Shown piece by piece: positions 1 through 7,528 of a stretch of DNA of 64,000 bases (the stretch's first letter is position 1; each line of letters begins with the position of its first letter). The notes below the pieces were generated by a model. It saw only the letters and a list, made by a program, of their open reading frames with translations, did no database searches and was not told the origin of the DNA. Origin of the DNA: Thermoplasmata archaeon (GTDB lineage Archaea; Thermoplasmatota; Thermoplasmata; UBA10834); the NCBI GenBank assembly GCA_020696365.1, contig JAEHCM010000001.1, forward strand, positions 102,987 to 166,986, given 5' to 3'. The translations under genes were made by a program, and so were the position numbers.

Positions 1-307
1 TCTGCTCGGGGCAGGATTCTTCGCACCGTACACATTCCTGGCCAAGGGCTCGGAGGGCCTCGTCGCTGGCGTCATAGGCCGCCTCAACGGCGGCAGCAAG
101 CTTGCGAAGGTGCTCGGCGTCTCCGCAGGCGGCACATGCATGGTGGTCACATATCTGCTGTGCGAGGTATTCCTCCTGAACGTCGGCTGGGGAGCTGCAC
201 TCGCGGAAGCCCCTGGCAACGTGATCCAGGTCATTGTCGGCGGGACGGTGGGCACGCTACTTGCATGGTATGTGAAGCGCGTCTACCCGTCCTCCGGCGC
301 ACTGTAG
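1..307 (+). CDS. ECF transporter S component (riboflavin-type family), 3' part
   Basis: The gene is cut by the left edge; about 101 codons in frame 2 remain, ending in TAG. The product is an integral membrane substrate-binding (S) component of an energy-coupling-factor vitamin/cofactor importer, which works with the EcfA ATPases and the EcfT membrane scaffold. What is visible is the family pattern APYTFLAKGSEGLVAGVI followed by a transmembrane helix, a glutamate-bearing helix (TYLLCEVFLL), the segment EAPGNVIQVIVGG and a last helix ending in a basic tail (WYVKRVYP). This matches the PF07155-like S components. The substrate cannot be read from this fragment. The gene converges on the GlcD-like gene, with under 10 bases between the stops. 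Confidence 0.75.
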   Translation, partial: LLGAGFFAPYTFLAKGSEGLVAGVIGRLNGGSKLAKVLGVSAGGTCMVVTYLLCEVFLLNVGWGAALAEAPGNVIQVIVGGTVGTLLAWYVKRVYPSSGAL

Positions 308-316
308 GTGTCGAGC

Positions 317-1780
317 TCACTTCCTCAGCTTCGCGAGTTCCTTATCGCCTATCTTGTCCCTCGGCATGAACCTCTTCATGCCTGCCATCATGTTCATCCC
401 GAAGTTCATTAAGACCGCGGGCAGCGATATGCCGAAGCGCGTCCCCGTCTCGACGACCTTGCCGGGGTTCATGATGCCGTAGGGGTCCATGAGCGCCTTG
501 ATCCTACGGATGAGCTCCGCACCCTCCTTGCCGCGGTAACGGTTGAGGTTCCCCGCGAAGAACAGGCCGAGACCGACCGGTCTCCCGCCGTTCTCGAAGG
601 CGATGTCCCCGAGCTTCTTAGCGAAGCCCATCGCCGCGGTCGTGCGGAAGAAGTTGTGGTCGTCCGTGAGATAATAGGGCATCAACATGACCGTGTTCCT
701 GTCCGCCACCGTCCCTATGATCGGTCCTTTGAGTTTCATCCGTTTCACGAGCGCCTTCGTATCCGCCAGGACTCTCTCGAACGATTCTATCGGGACGATT
801 ATCTCCCCTGGGATGGCTCCGGCGCCCATCTCTCTGACCCTGAACTCGTAGCTCCGCTCGGACCACTCGTGCTCCGCGACCTCGGAAGGCATCTTCTTCG
901 CACCCGACGAAGTCATGATCTCGTCGAGCCCCTTCTCCTCGAGGTCGACGGCGTCCTTTGATCCAGTGAGCGCGCATGTGACCATGCAGCCCACCTCGGG
1001 CGCGTCCTTGCCTACCGCCCTGAGATACTCGAAGTGGACCTTGTCACCGAACATGATGTGCATCGGTTCGACATCGCTCCTGACGAGCTTGCGCAGTGCG
1101 GGGGTCATCTGTGCCAGGTCGTCGAACGAGTATGCGACCGCCCTCAGCACCTCCGGCTTCGGCAGCACACTGAGCGTCACCTCCGTTATCACTCCGAGTA
1201 TCCCCTCGGAGCCGACAAACAACCAATTCAGGTTCGGCCCGCCACCGTACGTGGGGACGTACTTGTCGCCCGTGTGTATGATCCGCCCGATCGGCAGCAC
1301 GACCTCCATGTCCCGTATCAGGTCTCCTGCCGTGCCGTACTTGTACGCACCTATGCCTGTCCCCCCGGTGCCTATCCACCCGCCGATGGTGGCGGAGGGT
1401 GCGCTGCTCGGATAGCACGGAAGGAAGAGCCCTTTCGCGTCGAGGGCGTCCCCGAGGGCCTTCCAGGTTATTCCTGGCTGTGCCGTGACGACGAGGTTCT
1501 TCTCATCTATGGAGATTATCTTGTTCATGGCAGTCATGTCGAGGACGTATCCTCCCTGGACCGGCACCGCGCCTCCCAGGCCCCACGTGCCAGCCCCCCT
1601 GGGGACGATCGGTTTCTTCGTGGCGGCCGCCTTGGCCATCATCTGTGCCACCTCCTCCGAATACTGCGGTCTCACGACCTGGTCCGGGGTGGTCTTGAAT
1701 ATCAGGTCCATCTCCTTCGGGAGCGGTGCAAGGTCGTGGCTGTACAGTCTTCTCTCGAGCTTATCATCACAGGTCTCCAT
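317..1780 (-). CDS. FAD-linked oxidase, GlcD/D-lactate dehydrogenase-like
   Basis: A 487-residue protein of the FAD_binding_4 plus FAD-oxidase C-terminal family, which oxidises 2-hydroxyacids such as glycolate or D-lactate. The N-terminal PCMH-type FAD domain shows IVPRGAGTWGLGG and the later SATIGGWIGTGGTG loop; the C-terminal half ends with the usual MDPYGIMNPGKVV. A longer frame opens at 1855, but its beginning overlaps a TATA-like element (about 1853-1862). The ATG at 1780 has an AGGTG ribosome-site match about 10 bases upstream and opens directly into family sequence, so I prefer it. No glcE/glcF or lactate-utilisation partner lies alongside. The substrate is therefore open; a stand-alone electron-donating dehydrogenase is the safe reading. 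Confidence 0.85.
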   Translation of the reverse strand: METCDDKLERRLYSHDLAPLPKEMDLIFKTTPDQVVRPQYSEEVAQMMAKAAATKKPIVPRGAGTWGLGGAVPVQGGYVLDMTAMNKIISIDEKNLVVTAQPGITWKALGDALDAKGLFLPCYPSSAPSATIGGWIGTGGTGIGAYKYGTAGDLIRDMEVVLPIGRIIHTGDKYVPTYGGGPNLNWLFVGSEGILGVITEVTLSVLPKPEVLRAVAYSFDDLAQMTPALRKLVRSDVEPMHIMFGDKVHFEYLRAVGKDAPEVGCMVTCALTGSKDAVDLEEKGLDEIMTSSGAKKMPSEVAEHEWSERSYEFRVREMGAGAIPGEIIVPIESFERVLADTKALVKRMKLKGPIIGTVADRNTVMLMPYYLTDDHNFFRTTAAMGFAKKLGDIAFENGGRPVGLGLFFAGNLNRYRGKEGAELIRRIKALMDPYGIMNPGKVVETGTRFGISLPAVLMNFGMNMMAGMKRFMPRDKIGDKELAKLRK

Positions 1781-1958
1781 CACGAAACACCTACTCGGTA
1801 ACGGTTGTAGCGCGGGCATAAGAGCCCGCGGAAGGCAGTAAGCCGTCTTCCCCAATAAAACCTACACCTTCACCAGCCACTGACCCCGAGGCGCAGTCTG
1901 CTTTTCGTCATCCTGCACCGCTTCAACGTCGAAAGTTTCTTATCTGACCGTTCAGTGA

Positions 1959-1966
1959 GATATATG
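1959..1966 (+). promoter_or_regulatory. TATA box of htpX
   Basis: GATATATG lies 33 bases before the GTG start of the HtpX gene. The expected start of transcription near 1988-1990 gives a leader of only about 10 bases. Confidence 0.5.
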
Positions 1967-1998
1967 CGGACAGAGACGAAACGGGGAGAGGATTACCG

Positions 1999-2871
1999 GT
2001 GGGCGCTACATTGAGAACGATCGGATTGTTCACGCTACTCATACTGCTGTTCTCCGTGATCGGATACGTGATCGGCGGGCAATTCATGGACAACTGGATG
2101 ATGGGTGCTGCGATATTCCTTGCTCTTGCAGCCGTCATAAACATAATCAGCTACTTCTACAGCTCGAAGATAGTGCTCTGGTCCTACCGGGCGAAGATCG
2201 TCTCCGAATCGGAGGCCCCCCGCCTCTTCAAGATAGTCAATTACATCTGCATGAAGAGCGACATGCCGATGCCGAGGATAGCCATCGTGCCGACGAAGAC
2301 TCCCAACGCCTTCGCGACCGGTCGGAACAAGAACAACGCGGTCGTCGCCGCGACCGAGGGGTTGGTGCTCCTGCTGAACGATGATGAGCTGGAGGGAGTA
2401 CTCGCGCACGAGATGGCACACGTGAAGAACCGAGACATACTCGTGATGACGATCGCAGCCACTATCGCAGGTGCGATATCTTTCGCCGCGCGTATGCTGT
2501 GGTGGAACATGATCCTGGGCCGCAGGGGGGGCAGCGGCAATATTTATCTCCTCCTCGTGGTCGCGATAACCGCCCCGCTGGCCGCGCTCTTGATCCAGTT
2601 GGCGATATCGAGGAGCAGGGAATACAAGGCGGACAGGGCAGGCGCGTTGATGATACAGCGACCTCTGGCCCTGGCAAGGGCCCTTCAGAAGCTGGAGGAC
2701 GCGAACATTCGCAGTCCCATGAGGAGAGGCAACCCCGCCAGTGCGAGCATGTTCATCGTTAACCCGTTCAGGGGAGGAGGGCTCTTCAAACTTTTCACGA
2801 CACATCCTCCGATGAAGAAGCGAATCGAGAAGCTCCACGAGTTGGCGGAAGAGACGGGGCTCATAGGCTGA
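1999..2871 (+). CDS. htpX: HtpX-type M48 zinc metalloprotease
   Basis: A 290-residue membrane metalloprotease that removes damaged membrane proteins. Two N-terminal transmembrane helices (about residues 7-27 and 32-52) precede the M48 domain. The zinc motif HEMAH sits in LAHEMAHVKNRD (about residues 136-140), followed by two more hydrophobic helices and the third-ligand region SREYKADRAGA with the conserved glutamate. The C-terminus carries the usual THPPMKKRIEKL motif. Translation begins at a GTG behind a GGAG-like site. Length and order match archaeal HtpX. The gene converges on the Hps-RraA gene with a 12-base gap. Confidence 0.93.
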   Translation: MGATLRTIGLFTLLILLFSVIGYVIGGQFMDNWMMGAAIFLALAAVINIISYFYSSKIVLWSYRAKIVSESEAPRLFKIVNYICMKSDMPMPRIAIVPTKTPNAFATGRNKNNAVVAATEGLVLLLNDDELEGVLAHEMAHVKNRDILVMTIAATIAGAISFAARMLWWNMILGRRGGSGNIYLLLVVAITAPLAALLIQLAISRSREYKADRAGALMIQRPLALARALQKLEDANIRSPMRRGNPASASMFIVNPFRGGGLFKLFTTHPPMKKRIEKLHELAEETGLIG

Positions 2872-2883
2872 ATCGTCAGAGGC

Positions 2884-4176
2884 TTAGCCGACCTTCTCCC
2901 AATCCTCTAGTCTCAGGACGCTCGAGAGCGTGCCCCCTTGCTTGATCTCCTCTCTGAGCCGCTCCTCTCTCTCCGAGACGTCCACGGCGCGGTTCGCTAC
3001 CTCGACGGCGTTCTCCTGTGGCACGACGACCACACCGCTCTCGTCCCCAATGATCCAGTCCCCGGTCCTCACGGAGACTCCGCCGCAGATGATCTCGTGG
3101 CCGATCCCGCCGTATCCTTTCGGCTCTCCGGCGTTCGGCGCTATGTGCCTCGAGAAGCACGGGAAGCCCATCTCGACTATCGCGTCGACATCCCTGGCGG
3201 CGCCGTCGATGACCACGCCAACGACCCCCTTCGTCTTGCAGCTCCAGGAGGCCAGCTCGCCCCATACGGCAGTCTCTCCTCCGCACGCGTCAATCACTAC
3301 CACGTCTCCGACCTGCGCTCGGTCGATCGCCTCGACGGATTTTGCCCAGTCCCCGTTGACCGTCTGCACCGTGATAGCCCTTCCGACCATATTGGTGCCG
3401 TGCCGTATCCTGGGAGCGATGCCCTTCATAGCACCTTTCTTGTGCTGGGCATCGGCGATGTTGGGAGAGGATACCTTGGAGAACGCCTCGGCCAGGCTCT
3501 CCTGCGAGTACTTCTTGAAACGCTCCGAAGGCACGGCCTCTCCTGTCTCGATGGCCTTCTTGATCCTTGCGGAAGCCTCGGCGGCGTCCCGGGCCTTGAT
3601 GATCGCTCCGCCGACTATGACTATCGACGCACCGGACCGGACGACCTCCGCCGCGGTCTCGCTGTTGATCCCGCCGGCCGCGGCTACGGGTATGTTCACC
3701 GCCTCGACCACTCTCTTCAGCTCCTCGAACGGCGACCCCCCGACCATCTGTTCGTCCACGCCCACGTGCACACAGATGTAATCCACGCCCATCTTCTCAA
3801 GCTGTTTCGCCCTCGATGCCTTGTCGGGGACGTTGAACAGGTCCGCCATGACCTTGGCGCCGTACTGTCGCGCACTGAGTAGCGCCTCCGTGATGGTGGG
3901 GTCGGACGAGAGGGCGAGGACCGTGACGATGTCCGCTCCCGACTTGGCGGCGATCTCCACCTCCGCTCCGCCCACGTCTATGATCTTCATGTCCGCCACG
4001 ACGGTCGTCGCTGGAAACGCCTTCTTGAGCTTGCGGAGGATGTCGACCCCTTCGCTCTTGATCAGTGGCGTGCCCGCTTCTATCCAGTCAGCCCCCCCAC
4101 TGATTGCCTCCGAGGCGATCGTCAGTGCCCTCTCCGCGTGTATCAGGTCCAGCGCGACCTGTAGAACGGGCCTCAT
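2884..4176 (-). CDS. Bifunctional 3-hexulose-6-phosphate synthase / RraA-like protein
   Basis: A 430-residue fusion. Residues about 1-215 are an orotidine-decarboxylase-fold hexulose-phosphate synthase (LDLIHAERAL, DMKIIDVGGAEVE, ICVHVGVDEQ, IVGGAIIKA). This enzyme reversibly joins formaldehyde and ribulose 5-phosphate, and in many archaea it runs backwards to supply pentose for nucleotides. Residues about 225-430 are an RraA-like domain (GRAITVQTVNGDW, VVVIDACGGETAVWGE, VVIDGAARDVDAI), the family of HMG/CHA aldolases and RNase E inhibitor homologues. A frame opens at 4248, but MRPVLQVALDL at 4176 is the canonical family N-terminus and lies about 25 bases from a TATA-like GTTTTTAG (4200-4210), so a near-leaderless start is likely. 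The fusion recurs in archaea; the RraA-half role is unknown. Confidence 0.88.
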   Translation of the reverse strand: MRPVLQVALDLIHAERALTIASEAISGGADWIEAGTPLIKSEGVDILRKLKKAFPATTVVADMKIIDVGGAEVEIAAKSGADIVTVLALSSDPTITEALLSARQYGAKVMADLFNVPDKASRAKQLEKMGVDYICVHVGVDEQMVGGSPFEELKRVVEAVNIPVAAAGGINSETAAEVVRSGASIVIVGGAIIKARDAAEASARIKKAIETGEAVPSERFKKYSQESLAEAFSKVSSPNIADAQHKKGAMKGIAPRIRHGTNMVGRAITVQTVNGDWAKSVEAIDRAQVGDVVVIDACGGETAVWGELASWSCKTKGVVGVVIDGAARDVDAIVEMGFPCFSRHIAPNAGEPKGYGGIGHEIICGGVSVRTGDWIIGDESGVVVVPQENAVEVANRAVDVSEREERLREEIKQGGTLSSVLRLEDWEKVG

Positions 4177-4288
4177 CGGTTGGAATGACCGCTGTCCCGG
4201 ACTAAAAACCTGTCTGAGCGATGATTCGCACGTGGGGCGCGCGTGCAAGAAACAATAATAAGCGAATCACCGCATTCTGCGGAGTGCA

Positions 4289-5041
4289 ATGGTTCATAGG
4301 AGCGGCGATAGAGAGCGGTGTGGGACGGGCATCGATGGCTTCGATACCGTCCTGTACGGCGGCATCCCACGGGCCAACACCGTGCTGCTCACGGGCAGCT
4401 GCGGGACCGGCAAGACGTCACTTGCACTGGAGTTCCTCATACACGGGGCGTTGAAGGGGGAGAACTCGTTGTTCATCTCGGTCACCGAGAACTCCGAGAA
4501 GATGCTAGCGAACATCATACCCTACAACTTCTTCGAGGAATCCCTTATCAAGTCGGGCAAGTTGGTCTTCGTGGACCTCCCCGTGATGTACGAGCGCCTC
4601 GGGATGACCAAGGCGGAGCTCACGATGGAGGAGATCGACCTCCTGGTCGCCGCCATCGCCAGCCTGGTGCGGGAGCTCGACACGAAGCGGCTCGTGATCG
4701 ATTCGATAACCTCCGTTTGTTACAAGCTGAAGACATCAGAGAAGATCCGGGACTTCATACTGAAGCTCAGCAAGGCGCTGACCGATGTTGGCTGCACGTC
4801 CATCCTGGTCAGCGAGATGTCGGCGCAGGCGAGTTCGTACTCGATGTTCGGAGTCGAGGAGGCCATCTCCGACGGCATCGTGCTTATGGCGAACATGGAG
4901 CGGCGCGGCGACCTGCTGAGAACCCTACAGGTCATCAAGATGCGTGGTACGATGCACTCGAGGGCGAAGTACGTACTGGACCTCACGCCCGAGGGCGTGC
5001 TCCTCGCACCTCTGCTGAAAGGAGGGAGCACTGGGACATGA
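4289..5041 (+). CDS. KaiC/RAD55-like ATPase with intact P-loop
   Basis: A 250-residue single-domain RecA-superfamily ATPase of the KaiC type. It opens with the family pattern GIDGFDTVLYGGIPR, then a full Walker A (GSCGTGKTS, residues 36-44), the KaiC glutamate motif SVTENSEKM, and a Walker B strand RLVIDSI. The ATG at 4289 follows GGAG at a good distance. Its stop overlaps the next start (ATGA at 5038-5041), so it is translationally coupled to two further KaiC-like genes that have lost key P-loop residues. This gene is therefore the only likely nucleotide hydrolase of the trio. Related proteins act in signalling and archaellum or pilus control; a pilin gene follows the trio. The specific role is inference. 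Confidence 0.85.
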   Translation: MVHRSGDRERCGTGIDGFDTVLYGGIPRANTVLLTGSCGTGKTSLALEFLIHGALKGENSLFISVTENSEKMLANIIPYNFFEESLIKSGKLVFVDLPVMYERLGMTKAELTMEEIDLLVAAIASLVRELDTKRLVIDSITSVCYKLKTSEKIRDFILKLSKALTDVGCTSILVSEMSAQASSYSMFGVEEAISDGIVLMANMERRGDLLRTLQVIKMRGTMHSRAKYVLDLTPEGVLLAPLLKGGSTGT

Positions 5042-5628
5042 GCGACAAGCGCGTGGCGCAGAATATATTCGACGAGCTCATGGAGGCCCCGCCGTCGTCC
5101 GCGGTGTCGCTCCAGATGTCGATAGACCATTACCTCGAAGTCCTCAGGGGTGTCCTGGACCTGTTCGCCTCGAAGAAGGAAGCGGACGTGATATACGTCA
5201 CATCAACGATATCGTTCGACGCCATCAAGAGGGTGCTGGAAGCCCTCGATATCGAGACCTCCCGGGTGTTCTTCGTCGACTGCATCTCACACATGACGAT
5301 GGGCGCGTCGTCCGGGGAGATGGACGAGCACACAACCCTGGTCGAGAGCCCGACGATGCTGGAGAACGTCATGCTGAAGGTCGAGTACCTCATCCGCCTC
5401 TCGGAGGCGGCTGAGAAGATCGTCGTGATTGACTCGATAAATTCGCTGGCGATACACAACAACAACTGGATACTCTCGGAGTTCCTCCACATACTCGTAT
5501 CCGGATTGAGGGCGAGGAACGTGTACACGATCATCCTGTCGGTCGAGGAGCACTCGACCCCCGAGATCAACACCATGGTCAGCCTCGTCTGTGATCAGGG
5601 CATCCGCACGAACCTCAAGGAGGAATGA
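5038..5628 (+). CDS. KaiC/DUF835-like RecA-fold protein lacking Walker A
   Basis: A 196-residue protein. It begins with the ATG embedded in the stop of the previous gene and ends one base before the next gene, so all three are clearly one operon. The fold can be followed from the strand VIYVTSTISFDAIKRVLEAL, a second strand RVFFVDCISH and a Walker-B-like strand KIVVIDSINSLAIH, then a YTIILSVEEH strand. No glycine-rich P-loop exists where Walker A should be; IYVTSTISFDAI occupies that place, much as in DUF835 proteins. It probably does not bind ATP in the usual way and may be a partner subunit of the intact ATPase. The function is unknown. Confidence 0.75.
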   Translation: MSDKRVAQNIFDELMEAPPSSAVSLQMSIDHYLEVLRGVLDLFASKKEADVIYVTSTISFDAIKRVLEALDIETSRVFFVDCISHMTMGASSGEMDEHTTLVESPTMLENVMLKVEYLIRLSEAAEKIVVIDSINSLAIHNNNWILSEFLHILVSGLRARNVYTIILSVEEHSTPEINTMVSLVCDQGIRTNLKEE

Positions 5629-5629
5629 G

Positions 5630-6355
5630 ATGAAGTTCACGAGTATAGGGATCAAAGCGCTGGATGAGCACCTGGGCGGCGGCGTCCAGACGGGATCGAC
5701 GCTTCTGATCATGGGCAACCCTGGCTCGGGCACCGAGTTCTTCGCGAAGCAGTTCGCCAGTACGGGCGAGGAGGCCGTGACATATTTCACCTCGACGGAG
5801 CGCGACGAGGACGTCCTGAACGTCATGCGGGAGTACGGATGGAAGACGGACATATCGATAGTCAATATTGGCTCGAAGTACTACGAGAGCGTCCTCGCCA
5901 AGAAGCTGGAGATAAGCCGGTTCCGGCAGGAGGGCATCAGCCTCTCGGACATCAGGAGGTTCGAGGAGAAGGACACGCACAAGGAGGAGAACCTCCTGAC
6001 ATTCCTGTCATACGAGATATCGAAGCTGGACCCGCCCTTCAGGGTCGTGATAGACTCGCTCGATTTCTTCCTGGAGAACTACGACAGCGCCGAGGTGCTG
6101 ATGGCCATGAGGACGATCAAGGCACACACTCAGCGCTCTGGAAGCGTGACCCTGATGACGATGCTGAAGAGCGTGCACGAGTCGCGCATACAGAGCAGCA
6201 TCGAGGACCTGGCAGACGTGATCTTCGAACTGGACAGGGATAAGGATGGTCACGAGTACAGGAAGTATGTCATGGTTCAGAAGGTGAGGAACCGGCCCGT
6301 GATGGTCGGGATCATACCCTGCGCGTTCGACGAGACGGGCATAAAGCCATGTTGA
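5630..6355 (+). CDS. KaiC-like protein with degenerate P-loop
   Basis: A 241-residue protein starting at ATG 5630, one base after the preceding stop and five bases after a strong AGGAGG (5619-5624). It opens like a KaiC domain (SIGIKALDEHLGGGVQTGSTLL), but the Walker A equivalent reads GNPGSGTEFF (residues 29-38): the catalytic lysine is threonine and the next Ser/Thr is glutamate. The Walker B strand FRVVIDSLDFFLENY and a C-terminal YVMVQKVRNRPV segment remain. It is the third member of a tightly coupled KaiC-like trio. Loss of the P-loop lysine suggests a regulatory, non-hydrolysing subunit. The role is unknown. Confidence 0.8.
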   Translation: MKFTSIGIKALDEHLGGGVQTGSTLLIMGNPGSGTEFFAKQFASTGEEAVTYFTSTERDEDVLNVMREYGWKTDISIVNIGSKYYESVLAKKLEISRFRQEGISLSDIRRFEEKDTHKEENLLTFLSYEISKLDPPFRVVIDSLDFFLENYDSAEVLMAMRTIKAHTQRSGSVTLMTMLKSVHESRIQSSIEDLADVIFELDRDKDGHEYRKYVMVQKVRNRPVMVGIIPCAFDETGIKPC

Positions 6356-6432
6356 CCCGACCCGGCTCCTGCCTGCACCGGCCCGCCCTGAGAAACGACG
6401 CCTTTTCGACAAATAGCGACATTAATAACTTC

Positions 6433-6463
6433 GTTTATAAGTGTAAGAAGACTCCGTCTTCTT
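6433..6463 (+). promoter_or_regulatory. Upstream TATA box followed by a perfect inverted repeat
   Basis: GTTTATAA (6433-6440) is followed directly by AAGAAGAC-TCC-GTCTTCTT (6445-6463), a perfect 8-base inverted repeat with a 3-base spacer. The repeat lies between the TATA box and the predicted transcription start (about 6462), where archaeal repressors often bind. It could instead be a hairpin ending the KaiC-like operon, but no T-tract follows. Confidence 0.45.
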
Positions 6464-6552
6464 GAATAGTCGATTTCAACGACGTACCCAGATGTTCCAC
6501 CTCGCTCTTTGCCGAAGCGAGTCACGCTCAAAACTGATAATCATCCGGAAAG

Positions 6553-6560
6553 CTATATAA
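6553..6560 (+). promoter_or_regulatory. TATA box of the pilin gene
   Basis: CTATATAA predicts a transcript starting near 6583, with a leader of about 35 bases that contains a perfect AGGAGG (6606-6611) seven bases before the pilin ATG. Together these form a strong expression signal. Confidence 0.6.
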
Positions 6561-6618
6561 ACTCGGGTCGGCGCTAATCTCTTTCGTGCGGGCCGAAAGG
6601 TCCGCAGGAGGACAAAAC

Positions 6619-7140
6619 ATGAAGAAAACTTGGGCAATCCGGAAGGATGCCGAGGGGGTTTCCCCCGTTATCGCGACCATCCTGATGGTCGCGATCACCG
6701 TCGTCCTGGCGGCCGTGCTGTATGTCATGGTGCTGGGATTCGGCGGTGGAGAGAGCACGCCGTCAATACAGATCACGGCGAAGACGGCGATAACGAGCCC
6801 GGACGGGTATAAGTTTAGCCTGACTGGCCCGACCACTGAGGTCTCGTGGACGGACTTTACCGTGATCTTGCAGACGGGTGCTGACAGCGCGTCGTGGACC
6901 ACGGCGACCCAGACGGACCTGACAGCTGCCGACGGCGTAGGGACACAGTTGCTCGGAGCCAAGGTTATGGACAGCGTGAGCTACTTCGTGAACATCACGG
7001 ACATGGGTGGCAACGGCTACATCAACAATGGTGACTACTTCACCATAACCGGAACGTTCGCGAGCGGAACCTCGTACATAGTCACCCTGATGTACGAGCC
7101 GACGGACGGCCAGATGGTCTCCCAGACCTGGACCCACTAG
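6619..7140 (+). CDS. Archaeal type IV pilin (DUF1628-type N-terminus)
   Basis: A 173-residue secreted pilus subunit. A short positively charged leader (MKKTWAIRKDAEG) precedes the class III signal peptide core, the highly conserved archaeal pilin segment VSPVIATILMVAITVVLAAV. Prepilin peptidase should cut after the glycine at residue 13. The rest is a small beta-rich domain starting after FGGGES, with no cysteine. The ATG at 6619 is fixed by AGGAGG seven bases upstream. The gene has its own TATA box and a terminator hairpin, so it is probably an abundant single-gene transcript. It follows the KaiC-like trio on the same strand. The assembly machinery encoded at 41.9-47.4 kb is a plausible exporter, by inference. 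Confidence 0.88.
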   Translation: MKKTWAIRKDAEGVSPVIATILMVAITVVLAAVLYVMVLGFGGGESTPSIQITAKTAITSPDGYKFSLTGPTTEVSWTDFTVILQTGADSASWTTATQTDLTAADGVGTQLLGAKVMDSVSYFVNITDMGGNGYINNGDYFTITGTFASGTSYIVTLMYEPTDGQMVSQTWTH

Positions 7141-7166
7141 TCAGTCTACAGCGCAAACACCAACAT

Positions 7167-7208
7167 CTCGGAAGGTCTTCGTGACCTTTCCGAGAAGCCT
7201 TTGTTTTT
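7167..7208 (+). terminator. Hairpin plus T-rich tract after the pilin gene
   Basis: CTCGGAAGGTC (7167-7177) pairs with GACCTTTCCGAG (7183-7194) around a TTCGT loop, with one bulged T. A T-rich run (TTTGTTTTTA) follows. It sits 26 bases after the pilin stop and looks like an intrinsic terminator or a 3'-end stabiliser. Confidence 0.7.
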
Positions 7209-7273
7209 ATTCTCACCTTCTAGTTCCCACCGGCATGATATTATCAGCCACGATAGCCCTTCTACGACCTGCA

Positions 7274-7528
7274 ATGGCTGCGCAGAACGAGGTCATGGGC
7301 GAGGGGGAGGCTGAGGCATATGTCGTCCAGCTCCTCGGGGTAACCGGCCCCATGACGACCAGGGAGATTGAGGTGGCCGCCTCGCTGGAGAAGCGCAGAT
7401 GTCCAGACCAGACGGTATTGTTCCTAGCTAAGATGAGGGGAAGGGGTCTGATTGAGGGCGCGGCGTCCATCGAGAAGAAGGGCTGGCTCTGGCAACTCCC
7501 TGGAGACGCTCAAACGCCGCCGGGGTGA
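7274..7528 (+). CDS. Small winged-helix-like protein
   Basis: An 84-residue protein. The frame runs from 7181, but its first part covers the pilin terminator, so I take the ATG at 7274; 7295 is another option. The segment EAYVVQLLGVTGPMTTREIEVAASLEKRRCPDQTVLFLAKMRGRGLIEG, visible from about residue 13, has the helix-turn-helix-wing pattern of small archaeal DNA-binding proteins: a tetrahelical start, a recognition helix and a GLIEG turn leading to a WLWQLP wing. Its 3' end overlaps the convergent RDD gene by 19 bases. No target can be deduced. Confidence 0.6.
   Translation: MAAQNEVMGEGEAEAYVVQLLGVTGPMTTREIEVAASLEKRRCPDQTVLFLAKMRGRGLIEGAASIEKKGWLWQLPGDAQTPPG

Noticed and set aside
1034..1801. 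Long open frame on the plus strand opposite the GlcD-like gene
   Set aside because: It is a complementary-strand shadow of a strongly recognised FAD oxidase, and its translation is arginine/histidine-rich without any family pattern. The same applies to long plus-strand frames at 14072-15283 and 28740-29750, and to 61720-62802 on the minus strand.
4318..5037. Upstream extension of the second KaiC-like gene (frame open from 4318)
   Set aside because: This part merely shadows the first KaiC-like gene. The real start is the ATG inside the ATGA overlap at 5038.
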